From: Lineolata rhizophorae
Taxonomy: Eukaryota; Ascomycota; Dothideomycetes; Lineolatales; Lineolataceae
NCBI GenBank assembly: GCA_010093515.1
Contig: MU001675.1
Span: 763,371-827,370 of the forward strand
Length of the DNA stretch: 64,000 nt
Direction of reading: 5' to 3'
Numbering within the stretch: position 1 is the stretch's first letter; each line of letters starts with the position of its first letter. Position numbers and translations under genes: made by a program. Positions 35,049 to 46,192 of the stretch are shown here, one piece after another. The notes below the pieces were generated by a model. That model made no database searches and was not told where the DNA came from. It worked only from the letters and a program-made list of their open reading frames with translations.

Positions 35049-36562
35049 TCATGCTTTCCCCGGCATCTTGCCAACCTCCTCCCACTGCACCCCCGCCCAC
35101 TCCTCCACATAACCCACCTGCCCCTCCCTCACGTGCGCCGGCTCGCAGTCCCTCTCGCACACGGCCAGAATGACGGTCCCCCAATCCATGCCCTCGAGGC
35201 CCAGCTCCTCGGCCTCCAGCTCCGCAATCGCATGCGGCGTCAACTGCGCCTCGAACACGCGCGCGGCGCCGCAGTTGGCGCACCGCGGCATCCCGCCGGC
35301 GGGACCGCCCGCGGCGGCGCTCACAGTGGCGATCCTAGGCGCTCCGGCGGCGGCGGAGCCGGGCTCGGCCGGCGCGAGCGCGCGGCCGACGGCGTCGTCC
35401 CGGCTGTACAGCAGCGGCGCGCCGCCGAACTCGTAGCGCAGCACTTGCTCGGGGTTCTGGGCGAGGCGGTCGGCGAAGCGCTGGAAGGCGCGGTCGAGGC
35501 TGGACTCGAAGGCGTCCTTGGAGTCATCTTTGCCGCCGCCGCTGCTGCCGCCGCCGCTGCCGCCGTCGTCGAGCTCCATGCGGGCGTGGGCGGGCAGCGG
35601 TGCGGGCTTGGCCGCGTCGAGCGTCTCGTATTCGGCGTCGAGGTGGTAGAGCGGGTATGGCTTGGGGAAGGCGGATTCGGGGGGCCAGGGCTCGGGCGGG
35701 GCCGCGGGCTGCGGGGAGGAGGAGGAGGAGGTGGTGGTGGTGGTGGTGGCGGTGGATTCTGGCGACGAGAGGCGGACTTTGGAGGCGAAGGATTCGGGGA
35801 GGGTGGTGGACGCGGTCGCGGAGGGGGACGGCTCGTCCGGTTTTTGGGGAGGCTTCGCGGCCAGCGACGAGGCGGTGGAGAAAGGGCTCAGCGGCGGGGG
35901 CGCCGGCCGCGAGAAGGGGTTCGCGGGCGCTTGCGACGCCGCCGCCGCCGAGAACGGGTTCGGCCTGGCGCTGGCAGCGGGCGAGGCGGGCTCCGACACG
36001 GACGACCCCGATCCAAATAGCTTCCCGCCCAAGCTCAGTCTCTCCTGGGGGCTCACCCACTCCTTCTGCTCGGCCTTGTCACCGTCCAGCCCCGTCGCAG
36101 CGGGCTTCTCCGCATCCCCAACCGCGACGCTCGCGCTCTCCGACACTCGCACGCCGCGCAGCGCGCGCACGCTACCAGCCTTGCGCCGGCAGGCCTTGCG
36201 CCGACAGCTAAAGACATAGAGGCGCCGCTCGTGCGCCGGGAAGCGGTCGGGCATGTCGCCGTTGAGCTGGAGGAGGAGCGTGAGGAGGCCGTTGCAGGTC
36301 TTGCATTTGGCGAGGGCGCCGGGGGGAGGGGTCGAGGGGTCGAGCCAGGTCTAAAGACGTGAGCTGTTAGCGGTATGGGAAGAGAAGCCGTTGGATAATG
36401 GGTTCAGTGGAAGAATTTTGAAGCAATTCGTACCGGGAATCCGCCCAGATGGCTCACGTTATCGTCGGTGGGCTCTTTCGACGCATAGCCTAGGAGGACG
36501 TTGGTTTCAGTAAAGTCCTCGTCGACCTCGTCGCCGCTTGAGTCGCTGTCGTACGGAGGCAT
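35049..36562 (-). CDS. TSR4/PDCD2-family ribosome-assembly chaperone
   Basis: Two exons (36562-36434 and 36350-35049) encode 476 aa. The acidic N-terminus (MPPYDSDSSGDEVDEDF) is followed by VLLGYASKEP and HLGGFPTWLDPSTPPP, diagnostic of PDCD2-like proteins. A zinc-type segment CKTCNGLLTLLLQL ends in YVFSCRRKACRR. The C-terminal PDCD2_C domain contains VLRYEFGGAPLLYS, RCANCGAARVFEAQLTP and MDWGTVILAVCERDC. A long Ser/Pro/Ala-rich linker separates the halves. Yeast Tsr4 binds ribosomal protein uS5 (Rps2) during translation and delivers it to 40S assembly. The coding strand turns from C-rich to G-rich towards the 3' end. Confidence 0.93.
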
Positions 36563-37219
36563 TGTTTCGAATGCGTTTCCTTTTATCTTTCAATTTGTCG
36601 GGTAATGATGAGAGCAGTGGGGCGGCAAGAGACGGCTGCGGAAGCGATGCGGAAGTGAAGCGCGGGACGAAATTTTAGGGCCCCGCCACACCCCGCCGCG
36701 GGGCTTTCACGCGCAGGGCGGGCCGTGCAAGGGACCAGCGCCACACGTCGCGGGGTTGGCAGCACTCCCGATCCCACTCCGAAATGTAAATCGCATCACG
36801 ATACACGGAAATACCGCCTAAATACTGCCGGACAACGGGGGCAAACCCTCCAAGTCATGGAGCACACCCTATCCTCGAACCATGATCGCAAATATTATAG
36901 GCTTCGACTGTATCGAGGACTTGATCCAATAACTAGAATGCAATCCATGCGTCAGACCACCTTGCAACCGCAACAAGACGCTTAGCGCTAAGCTTCCCTT
37001 CTTCCCCACTGTCGTTGTCGATAAGCGATCCCGTGATACAATTAGTACAATTCATTCTCCCTCAGTAACCAAGTCTTAGTAGACGTCTGAAAAAGAAAAC
37101 CCAACTGCCAATGATGCCGAAGCCCAACGCCTCCGCTATGCAAACATGTGATGGGACTCACTATGAGACACCCGGATGTTCTATACTTCCCTCAGCTTCT
37201 AGCCCACCAGTTCCCAGGC
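36563..37219. other. Promoter region of TSR4 and 3' region of the AMSH gene
   Basis: 657 bp without a supported gene. AT content rises in 36850-37100. No TATA box placed with confidence. Confidence 0.5.
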
Positions 37220-39087
37220 CTAAGAGTTAGACCTCAGATCCACCATCTCAAACTTGAGGCCCGGCCCTTCGAAGACGTGTCCCGGTTTGAGGGCGTCTGT
37301 GTAGATGTTGGGCTCTGCATGCGGGTGGAAGATGCCTGACTGCCGGCAGTTCTGCACGGCCCCCATGCCCGGCGGGTCAGTCAGGCGAAAAATACCCCAT
37401 CTGCGCGCGATGGTGTTAATAGGGAAGACTAATCTAAGCTCTCATATATGGAAACAGAAAACCTACGAAGGGAGCTTGCTCGGCGCGCAAACGATGGCGA
37501 TGCTCTCCGGCATCATAACCTGGTAACCTGCGTGTGTGTGGAGGTCCCTGCTGCTCATGAAGCACGTCTGTGTCGGGTGGGTGTGGATCCAGCCGAGCAC
37601 CATGAGGTCCTCCTTGTCGCAGTAGTCGAATATAGCCTCCTCGTTGACCGTCTCACACGTGTCGCTCGTGCTGATCTGCTCCGGTATGAGCAGCTTGCTG
37701 ATGAAGAGCGCGTTGGAGATGAGGGTCCCGCACAGGATCCCGCACGTCTCCAGGTTGCGCCGCGTGTTGGGCTCGGCGATGCGGAGGAACGAGGAGCGCA
37801 ACTCCGGCGGCAGGAAAATGGTCCGCAGCGGGGTGCCGTTCTCGAGGAACGCGTTGGGCTTGAAGGTATAGTTGCGCGAGCTGAGCTCGTGCGAGTCGGG
37901 GGTGGCTGACGCCGAGCGTGAGACGGGTGACGTCTCGTCGGATTCGGCGAGCTTGGCGGGGATCGGAGGCGGAGAGGGTATCTTAACTCGTGGGAGCGGG
38001 GAAGGCGGGCTGAGAGGTACCTTCGGGGGAAGAGACCTCGGGGGGCTCGAGGGTGCGAACGAGCCGGGAGGCTGCAGGATGCCCTTCGCAGGCGCTTCTC
38101 TTTCTGAGCTAGGCGGTAGAGAGCGGTGCGGCACGGACGGATAGTGCGCGTAACTCGAAGGCCGAGCTGGGGCGGACGATCGGCTAGGCTCGCCCTGTCT
38201 CGACCGGTTGGCTGCATCGAAAAGAGTCTGGTCACCTCTTCTGCGGGCCTCGAGGATCTGCCGCGAGATATCCCCGTCGCCGTTCACCTGATCTCCATCA
38301 CCCCGCGCCAACGCGCTCTCCCAACCCGCCCAATCACCCGCAACCCTCCGCTGCTGCTCCTCCTCCTCCGACACTCCAGCCTGCCGCACTTTCCGTCTCG
38401 CATGGTCTCGCCGCCGAATTTCACTGTGTGCGATGCGCACCGCCAACTCCCTGTTTTGCGCACTCTGAGCTTCCAGCGCCGTCTTGGGCCCATACACGCC
38501 GTTCTCGTCGAGCGAGCCACTGCGCGATCGTAATGACATATCTCCCATGTCCCTCGGGAGCCGCTCGTCGACGGACCGGTCCCCTCGCTGCTGGCGTTCG
38601 CGTTCCCAGCGTTCGCGCTGGGCGTTCCGGCGGGCGACTGCTTCGTTATATCGGCGGACGCGGGCGTCGATGCGGGGCTTGAGCGCCTCTAGCTTAGCCA
38701 GATTGCGCTGGACCTCGAGCCGGGCGTTGTTGAGGAGCGACTTGTACTCGGGCCGGCGGGCCTCCGGGTGGACACCCAACTTCTCGAGCACGAGTACGGC
38801 ATGGCGGAAGAGGAGTAGGTACGTCTCTTGGTCGTTGCCTTCGCGCTCGTAGATGTGGGCCTGGCGGTGACCGCCGCAACGGGAGCAGCGTGGGTTAGTA
38901 CGGGGTTATACTTAGGAAGGGATGTCCTGGACTCGATGGCACTCACTTCTTTGAGGATAGTGTCGGCGCTCCGTAGCCAGTAGCGCATCGGCACAGCAGA
39001 GGAGTAGTCAAAGTTGCTAGCAACCTTGACGATGTCTTGCACCGCCATCGGTGCGACGCTATGGACAGCTCTGCCGCTCTCGGCCAT
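37220..39087 (-). CDS. AMSH/Sst2-type JAMM deubiquitinase
   Basis: Three exons (39087-38947, 38860-37467 and 37400-37220) encode 571 aa. The N-terminal USP8-dimerisation/MIT-like domain reads YWLRSADTILKEAHIYERE then LLLFRHAVLVLEKL. A long charged and Pro-rich linker leads to a C-terminal MPN+ domain: Glu in LETCGILCG (about 417), and the zinc motif HTHPTQTCFMSSRDLHTH (from about 471). All JAMM metal ligands are present. AMSH enzymes cleave K63-linked ubiquitin chains on endosomal cargo at ESCRT. The last exon (WGIFRLTDPPG to FEMVDLRSNS) completes the family C-terminus. Start 39087 (MAESGRAVHS) is the first ATG in the open exon; an upstream exon cannot be excluded. Confidence 0.93.
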
Positions 39088-39724
39088 GATTAGAGCTGCG
39101 TGGACTGCTTGTTGACGATGGGCGGACGGTGGAGCAGGTATTAGAGAATTGTCGTCGGTGTGGGCGTAGGAAGGGGCGAAGTCGTCGAGTGAGACACGGT
39201 AAGCGCGGTTGGGCGTGAGCGGAGTTGGCAACGGCCTCTGCCGGGTTGCCCGGGAACGGATGATGCAACCGGTGGAAACGTCGGTGGGCAGGCAGCAAGG
39301 TACTGAGGCGGAGGGGCGTGCTAGCGGTGGAGAGGTCCTGCCAGGAACATGCGGCTTGGAGGTGGGAAGCGGGCGACGATCATGTTCAACCGCCTAGAGC
39401 AGCGACGCGCAACGGGTGTGTCGTGTGGCGGGGGGCGAGAGGGAGACGCGGCGGCCGAGCATGATTTTAGATTCGAGGCGGCGGCCGGCGCGGCGGACTC
39501 GCGAGGTTACAGGTGATGGCAGCGGCGGCTGAGAGCCCCCGCGCCATGTGGCGTTCTGCAACCGCACGGGCCGAGGCGTAGCTCCCCGGTCTCGAGAGCT
39601 GGCGATCTTCAAATCCTTTGCATCCGCCCGGGTGCCGCGGTCCCTTGTCTCCTCGTTCTTGAGCGCCTGCAATGTCCTTTTGTTGACGGCAATATCTACT
39701 TTGGACAATGTGCCAGACTCGACC
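39088..39724. other. Divergent spacer between AMSH and the Mtf1-like gene
   Basis: 637 bp, GC-rich. The frame of the Mtf1-like first exon remains open upstream to about 39548 but without an ATG. No other gene supported. Confidence 0.45.
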
Positions 39725-41787
39725 ATGTCGACTGCGAATGCTGCCTTCAAGGCCAGGCGCGCCATGTCGCCAGAATTTCCCCTGTCGTCGGCGCTCAGAG
39801 ACGTGATGCTGCGGTATAAGAACACGACAGTGCACCAAGTTCACCCCGTCAGCCCCCGGATGTGCGGTACTAGCCTCTCCTCTTCGCGGCCGCCATAGCT
39901 TTCTTCCTTGGCTGACAGCGAAATCGCGTCTGCCTTCCTCCAGATGACATCCTATCCTACCTCGCGCCCACTCTGGCCAAGCACCGCGGATGCGACGTTG
40001 TCGACTTCCGTCCCGGCGCCGGTCTCTGGTCCTCGAAAGTGCACGAGCTCCTGCAACCGCGGCGGCACATCCTGGTCGAGAATGACAAAAAATACTTCCC
40101 TTGGCTGCGCCCGCTGCTCGACGCGCCGCACTCGCGCTACACGCACCTGGCGCTCGCGCCGGAGGCTGGCACCACTATAGACGCCATCATGAGCGCCGCG
40201 CACCTGCCGGAGCAGCAGGCGCAGACGGCAGAGGAACGCGCGGCCGACGCGCCAAACGACACGCTGCTCGTCTTGGCCAACCAAGCCACGGAGCGCGAGG
40301 TCAGCAGCAGGAACGCCGACCGGGGCAACCCGCTGGGCTTCCTGTACAGCGCGCTGGTAGGCGACGCGGCGCTCGGCACGGGGCTGCACCGCTACGGCCG
40401 CGTGCGCAGCCTCGTCTGGCTGCCCGACAAGGAGAAGCAGGCGGTGGCCCCGCAGTCCGTCGTCAACAGGAAGGCATTCGACCTGTGTGTGGATAAGCAG
40501 ACACACGCGACGTGTGTGGCCGGCGCAGCGATGGGCGCGGCCTCCAAGGCCAGGTACCCTTTGAGGTTTCGCCCGCTCGCTGTAGAGAGCATGCGGCGCG
40601 TCTGGCAGAGAGACGGGGTGTGGCAGCCGGCGCTCTCCATGCCGGCGGAGCGCTTCGATCCCGCGTATGCCGAGGCGGTAGCGGGTGAACGTGCAGGCGT
40701 GCCGCCAGCCATCGCGCAAGAGATGCTGAGCCCGAACGATGGAGGAGCAGGTGGCTACACCGCGCTCGAAGCGGCCTTCATCCGCGGTGCCATGGGCCCT
40801 TGCGAGAGCCGGCAATACCTAGACAGCGAAGGCGGCGGCGGCAGCGACGCTTTCATGCGCCTGCCCTACTACCAGTGGCTGCTCGCCAACACGTCACGGG
40901 CCGACAAGCGAACCAAAACAACGCTATCCCTCTCGCCCCTCATAGACGCCTTCCTCGCGGCCGAGAACGGCGCGCTGGCCGCAACCTCCCCGCCCCTCTC
41001 TTCGTCCGAGTCCACCGACAACCAGCGCCTCCTCGCGCTCCTCCGCGCCCGCCTCGACCCCGCCATGGCCAAGCTCCACCGCGCCAGCAAGCAGAGCTTC
41101 GCCGCCCTGCTAACGGACCTGGACGAGCGCCGCGCGCTGAGGCGAGGTGGCAGTGGCGGCGGCGGCGCCGGTGGCGGCAACGGCAGCGGCGCGGCCGCGT
41201 CCCCGCCCCTCCTGCACGACCGCCGCCCCTTGGAGCCCCTCGTCCTGCGCCCGCACGAGTTCTACCCGCAGGTCCCGCTCGCGCTGCTCGACGTGCAGCC
41301 GCGCGCGTTCCCGTACGGGCAGCCGCCGGACGCTCCGGCGTGGGCGGCGGGCGGCGGCGGGGCCGGGGACGTTGTGGACGCCGACCGGTCGCCGGCCGCG
41401 CCCGCAAAGCTGGACGCCGAGCTCCGCCGCGCGTGGCACCACTTCGCCAAGGAGCTGTTCCGCGGCGGGGCCGCGAAGCCGTTGGCCCTGATGCTGGACG
41501 GGATGGCGCCCGGGGCGGCGGAGGCGCTGGTGCCGGCGGTGGCGGGGAGGGCGCCGGGGCTGGGGAGGGGAGGAGGAGGAGGAGGAGGAGGAGGGGCCGC
41601 GGAGGAGGCGTACGGGGCGTATGAGAGGTTGAGGGTCAGGTTGGTGGACGTGGGGTTGATGAACGGCATGGTCGAGGCGTTCGAGGAGTGGCCGTTCAAG
41701 CCGAGGAACTGGATTTTGGGGGAGGGGGCCAGGGGGGGGTCGGGTTGGAAAGAGAGCGCTATGGGGGGGAACCCGGTGTTTGTATGA
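39725..41787 (+). CDS. Mitochondrial transcription factor 1/TFB-like (rRNA dimethylase fold) protein
   Basis: Two exons (39725-39866 and 39944-41787) encode 661 aa. The spliced junction VSPRMCDDILSYLAPTL runs into GCDVVDFRPGAGLWSSKVHE, a degenerate SAM-binding motif I, and then QPRRHILVENDKKYF. This is the pattern of fungal Mtf1/mtTFB proteins, relatives of KsgA/Dim1 rRNA methylases that melt mitochondrial promoters with Rpo41. NDTLLVLANQA and YGRVRSLVWLPDKEK fit the same family. The protein is longer than yeast Mtf1 because of Gly/Ala/Pro-rich insertions near residues 430-460 and 550-590. The start is uncertain: the ATG at 39725 lacks an obvious presequence, and an earlier exon is possible. 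The 3' end is very G-rich. Confidence 0.75.
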
Positions 41788-44211
41788 GGGGGAGGTAGTT
41801 TGCGTCAACCAAGGTCGAAGAGAAGTGCCTTACTAGGTATGCTGGGAAAGTGTGGTTGAGCTTGGGTTTGGATATGTGTTGGAGCCAATTTACTCTGTAT
41901 AATCACTAGATTAGATTAGACTGTACAGTAGTTGGACCGCTCTGATGGCAATTGCTAACGGCGCATCTTCACGAAAGGACCAATTTACGTCGATAACGTC
42001 TATAACGAAGAAGCTCTACATATAGCATTGCGTTCTCTCACAGCGGTCATGTCCTAGTTTGCATAAAACGTTTACAATTGCATCACTCTCGCTCCCCGCG
42101 CGGGGCCCCGGGCCAATTTAAAACTTTTCGAGAAAGGGCATTACACATGCTTTAACTCGATTGAGATCGTGGACGCGGGACACGCACACGTCGAGGTCAA
42201 AACACTTCCCGTGTCATGGAGCGGAGCGGGGCTTCTGGTCTAGATCTCGAGAGTGCCATAAGCCGTCTCGCGTCGACCGAAGCCGTGGCGAAAATTTCCC
42301 CACTGCTCTAGTGTCTCTGTTCATGAGCAGGGGTGGGTTGGGGGCGACCGTGTGACTTGTTCTTTGCTTTTTTATTTCTTTTGCGCGCAAAGCGCCATGG
42401 AAAGGTGAGTGGAAGCTTTTCTTGACGCGCCGACGTTGTCGGCCCTGTACGTTCGACGTACGAGGCTGCGGGGACAAGGCGAGGGGGGATCCTTGACTCG
42501 CGGGCGCGGAAAAACAAAAAGAAAAAGAAAGATAAAGCAAACGGGATCAATTGGACGAAAAGGTCGAAATCGGCGACGAGGACTGAAGAGAGAGCTGCAC
42601 GGAGGCCACATGACGCTCGTCGCCTTAATCCTCAGTGTCCCATCGTCCCCTCACTCGTTCATGTCGATTGCGCTGATCGACTCAGGGTTCGTGCCTGGCT
42701 TTTTCGCGAAGGACGGGAAATCGAGCGCCGCTCATTGGGAGCGTGGGCTGGCCGAGCGGTCGGGGAGGCTTGTCGCCGGACGCATCCGGATTTGCCGCCG
42801 TGGCTTCGCGCTTGAACTTCCGCATCCGGCGGACGTGTACAGCTCGGGACAAGCGACATTGGAGCGGTCCTGAATAGACTCGGAAATTTGGAGAGGCGCG
42901 TTGTACATAGGACGTTTGGCTGGTGTAGGGATTGCATAGGTACGTGCTGCATAGGTACTTTCCGTACGGAGAACGTGCGTCTCCGTTCCTGGCGGAGCTC
43001 GGGCATGTAAGCTGCAAGGGGTTTTGGAGAGCGCGAGACGATCGAGAGGCCCGCACACCACCACGTCAGAACTGTTAAAGTTCGCGCGAGTCGTGGAAGC
43101 GTTCCTAGCAGAGGAAGGACGACAGAACGAAAAGGAAAAGGTGCGGCCGGCAAAGCGTCCCGCATGCAGCGCTCAGGGGCCCGCGCCGCGCAACCTTGCT
43201 TCCTCTTGCTGCGGGGCTGCAGCCCATTCAATCTGTTTCAAGACGCTTGCAACCCCATGTGCCGTAGTATGTGTGCAGGCGCAACGAGGACGGCTGGAGC
43301 GCGGACAGATTTTGGGCGGACCGAAAATCTATCTCAGTTGGAGTTCGAGCGGTCGCTGCGCTAGTGCACGACGTGCGGCAATCTGCGGACATGGTGCGGA
43401 CGGCGCTCTGGGGGTGCGCCAGCACGCCGTACGCGCCAGATCGAACGTGGCCCTCCGGTCGCGCCGCGCTGCGGCCCTTGTCGAGCGGGCGAGTGCTCGT
43501 TCGGCCTGCCTCGCGGGCGGTCGGATGGACGAGGCGGCTTGCTGTTGGCAGCGCACGCCGAAGGGAAACGGGCGCAATCAAAACGGGCTGCAGGGCTGCG
43601 CGGCCGCGGCCGCCGTCGCGTGCGCGCCCGGAAACGGCCTAGCGCCAGGGCCGGGCCCCGGCTTGGCTGGCCGCTGCAGGGCGGTCGCACCCCTGAACGC
43701 GGCCCTGGCCCAGCTCCACCCGCGCTCCCCCGTCTTGCGGTGTGAATTGAAACCGACCAGTCCACGGAATCTGCTGCACGAATTGAGCCTCGGCGCGAAG
43801 GCTTGACCGCGCCCAACCCCGGCCCCTCGTGTCTTCTGACTGCTCCCGGCTCCGTTCTACTTGCAGCCGTTAGGCTCTACCTGCACTGCCGGAGCATACT
43901 CTACCTCCCTAAACTTTCGTCCTTGCTCCTCCGTCACCTCCCCACCGCCATCGCGACACACTCAACCCGCCGCCGGCCCTGAATGCTGCGTCTGCGTGTC
44001 CAGGGCGGTACGAGGCGTGCTCCGACCGTGAATGCGCCTCTGCTGGGCCCGCTCTTCACCTTCTAGGATTTCCTCCGTGTCAATCACCCCGCCAAAAGGC
44101 CGCGTCCCGGCTCTCCGTTTCCCGCACGCACGACTCGCGAACAGCTGGCTGATCGGACACGATTTTCTTATTCCGATTTAACTTTTTCTTTTATGCTATG
44201 CGGCCGTAGGC
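41788..44211. other. 2.4-kb intergenic region and leader of the Sec7 gene
   Basis: An AT-richer 3' part of the Mtf1-like gene (41.8-42.1 kb) gives way to GC-rich sequence with overlapping open frames lacking domains. TAGGTAC-like words lie at about 42926-42965 (cataggtac twice, 15 bp apart). The last 300 bp are CT-rich, as in fungal leaders. No gene supported. Confidence 0.5.
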
Positions 44212-44474
44212 ATGGCGGCCGCACTACAGCACCCGAAGCACACCCACAAGTCGTCCTTCGAGCACGCCCAGACCGCGCGGATGACGTCCAGGTCTGCTCG
44301 GCGCGAGCCCTCGCCCCCTCGGACACCTCCTCGAGGAGGTTCGGCGCGTCACTATCCCCAACAGCACCATGGCCGCGCTCCCGTGCGCGCGCTCGACACG
44401 AAGAACCACCCAGCGCGTCAGGAGCGGACCTTCTTCGACGAAACGACGCCGGTCGACAACGGCTACCACGATGA
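44193..44474 (+). other. uORF overlapping the Sec7 start codon
   Basis: An ATG at 44193, 19 nt before the annotated start at 44212, opens a 93-codon frame that ends at 44474, in a different frame from the main protein. Ribosomes starting here would skip the main ATG at 44212. A second, nested uORF lies at 44198-44209 (AUG-CGG-CCG-UAG), ending 2 nt before the main ATG. Confidence 0.55.
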
Positions 44475-46150
44475 GCGCGACTCGGAGCCTTCGCGGGACT
44501 CGCACGACCTCTCGCTGGGGAGCGGCACGCGCGACTCCGTCGTGGACAACATGTTGCTCTCCCTGGACCAGATGTCCAGCGGCGGCTTCGCGTTTCCCTC
44601 TCACCCGGGACACCACTTCCCCGCCGACGAGTATGATGACAATCCGTTCGCCATGCCCGAGCAGAGGCCGGCGGCAAACAAGGCGAGCCGGCATCGTGGA
44701 CGCACGTATTCTTCGTCGTATTCCTCGGACCACGAGCATGACTACGGCTCCCGCGCGGACGACGCCGGCAGCACGAGGCACGGCCACGGGCACCAGTTCG
44801 GCTGGAGACGGCGCAGCAACAGCACGTCGAACTTCCAGGGGGGCGTCAGCCGCGTCGACAGCATACGCGCCGGATTCGGCAGCAACGGCGGCAGCGGCGC
44901 GGGCGGCGGGAGGCTGAGCGTTGAGACGTCGCGGCACGGGTCCAGGGCAAACTCTCGCGAGCGACACCCGGCCGAGACGCACAGGCGCGGCGGCGGCAAG
45001 AAGGGCAGCAAGGGCAGCGGCGGGTCGTCGAGCCTGGACTACGGCTACGGGCAGGTGCTGGGCACGCTGCGGCTGGGCAACCGCTCCGCGAGCTTCGACC
45101 ACGGGTACGGCAGCTCGGCCGCCATGGCTCGGCCGCCTCCGCCCACGCTGCCCGGCCTCAACCACTACGACTCCGTCATCAACAGGGGCCGGCCGGACAT
45201 CACGGCTTTCGTGGACAGCGAGGCCGCGCCCACGCCCACGATCCCCGCGGGCCCGCGCCGGCCGTACGACCCGCCCGCCAGCTCGCACGCGCAGCACGCG
45301 GCGCCCCAGGGGGTGTCCTCGCCGACGTACGCGCCGGCGCAGGGCCAGTTTCTGCAGCGCAAGAACAGCGGGCGGGCGTCGACGCGGAGCGGGCGGCGCA
45401 CGCGCAAGGGGAGCACCACGACGGCGGCCATGGGGCCCGGCGACAGCCCGTCGGCCGCGCAGCGTCACCACGACCGCGACCTCCCGCCGGTGCCGCCCGC
45501 GTTCGCGGACCCGCCGGCGCCCAGCCCGACCGTGGCGACGCACAAGCCGTCGTACCCGTCGCCGGCGGGCTCGGGCGGCGCGGCTGCAGCGGCGGCGCCG
45601 CGGGAGCAGCGGCCGGGCTTCTTCCGGCGCGTCTTCGGCGGCGGCTCGTCCAAGGCGCAGCAGCACCACCACCACTCGCCGCCCGTCGCGGCCGCCCACC
45701 AGCAGTCGTACTTTCCCGAGCCCGCGCCGGCGCCTTCCTGCTCGGCCCCGCACCGGCCGCAGCACCAGCCGCAGCATCAGGCAGGGCCGACCCACATCGC
45801 GGCCCAGCTCAAGTCGCTGCCGCGCCCGCCGCAGACGGCGCCTTCCTCGTCCAACTCGGCGGCGAAGGAGCCGCCGCCGGCCCCGGCCGCCCCGCCCCCG
45901 CCCCCGCCCGGCGGCGGCCAGACGGTGGTCAAGAAGCCGTCGTCGTTCTTCCGCCGCCGCAAGAAGTCGGTTTCGGAGCAAGGGCCGCCGCCCGAGATGC
46001 CCCCGCCGCTGCAGCTGAACCCGCCCTCCGCCGACGCCAGCTCCGCTCTGCCCAGCCCCTCCATCAGCAGCTTGCGCAAGGTCATGACGCCGTACCTGAC
46101 GGACACGGGGGCCCCGACGCCCGAGGCTTGGAACGAAGGCCTGAGCCACC

Positions 46151-46192
<42 letters not shown>

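Noticed and set aside
42409-43806. Open frames of 120-260 codons upstream of the Sec7 gene
   Set aside because: They overlap in several frames and both strands, with Arg/Ala/Pro bias and no domain.
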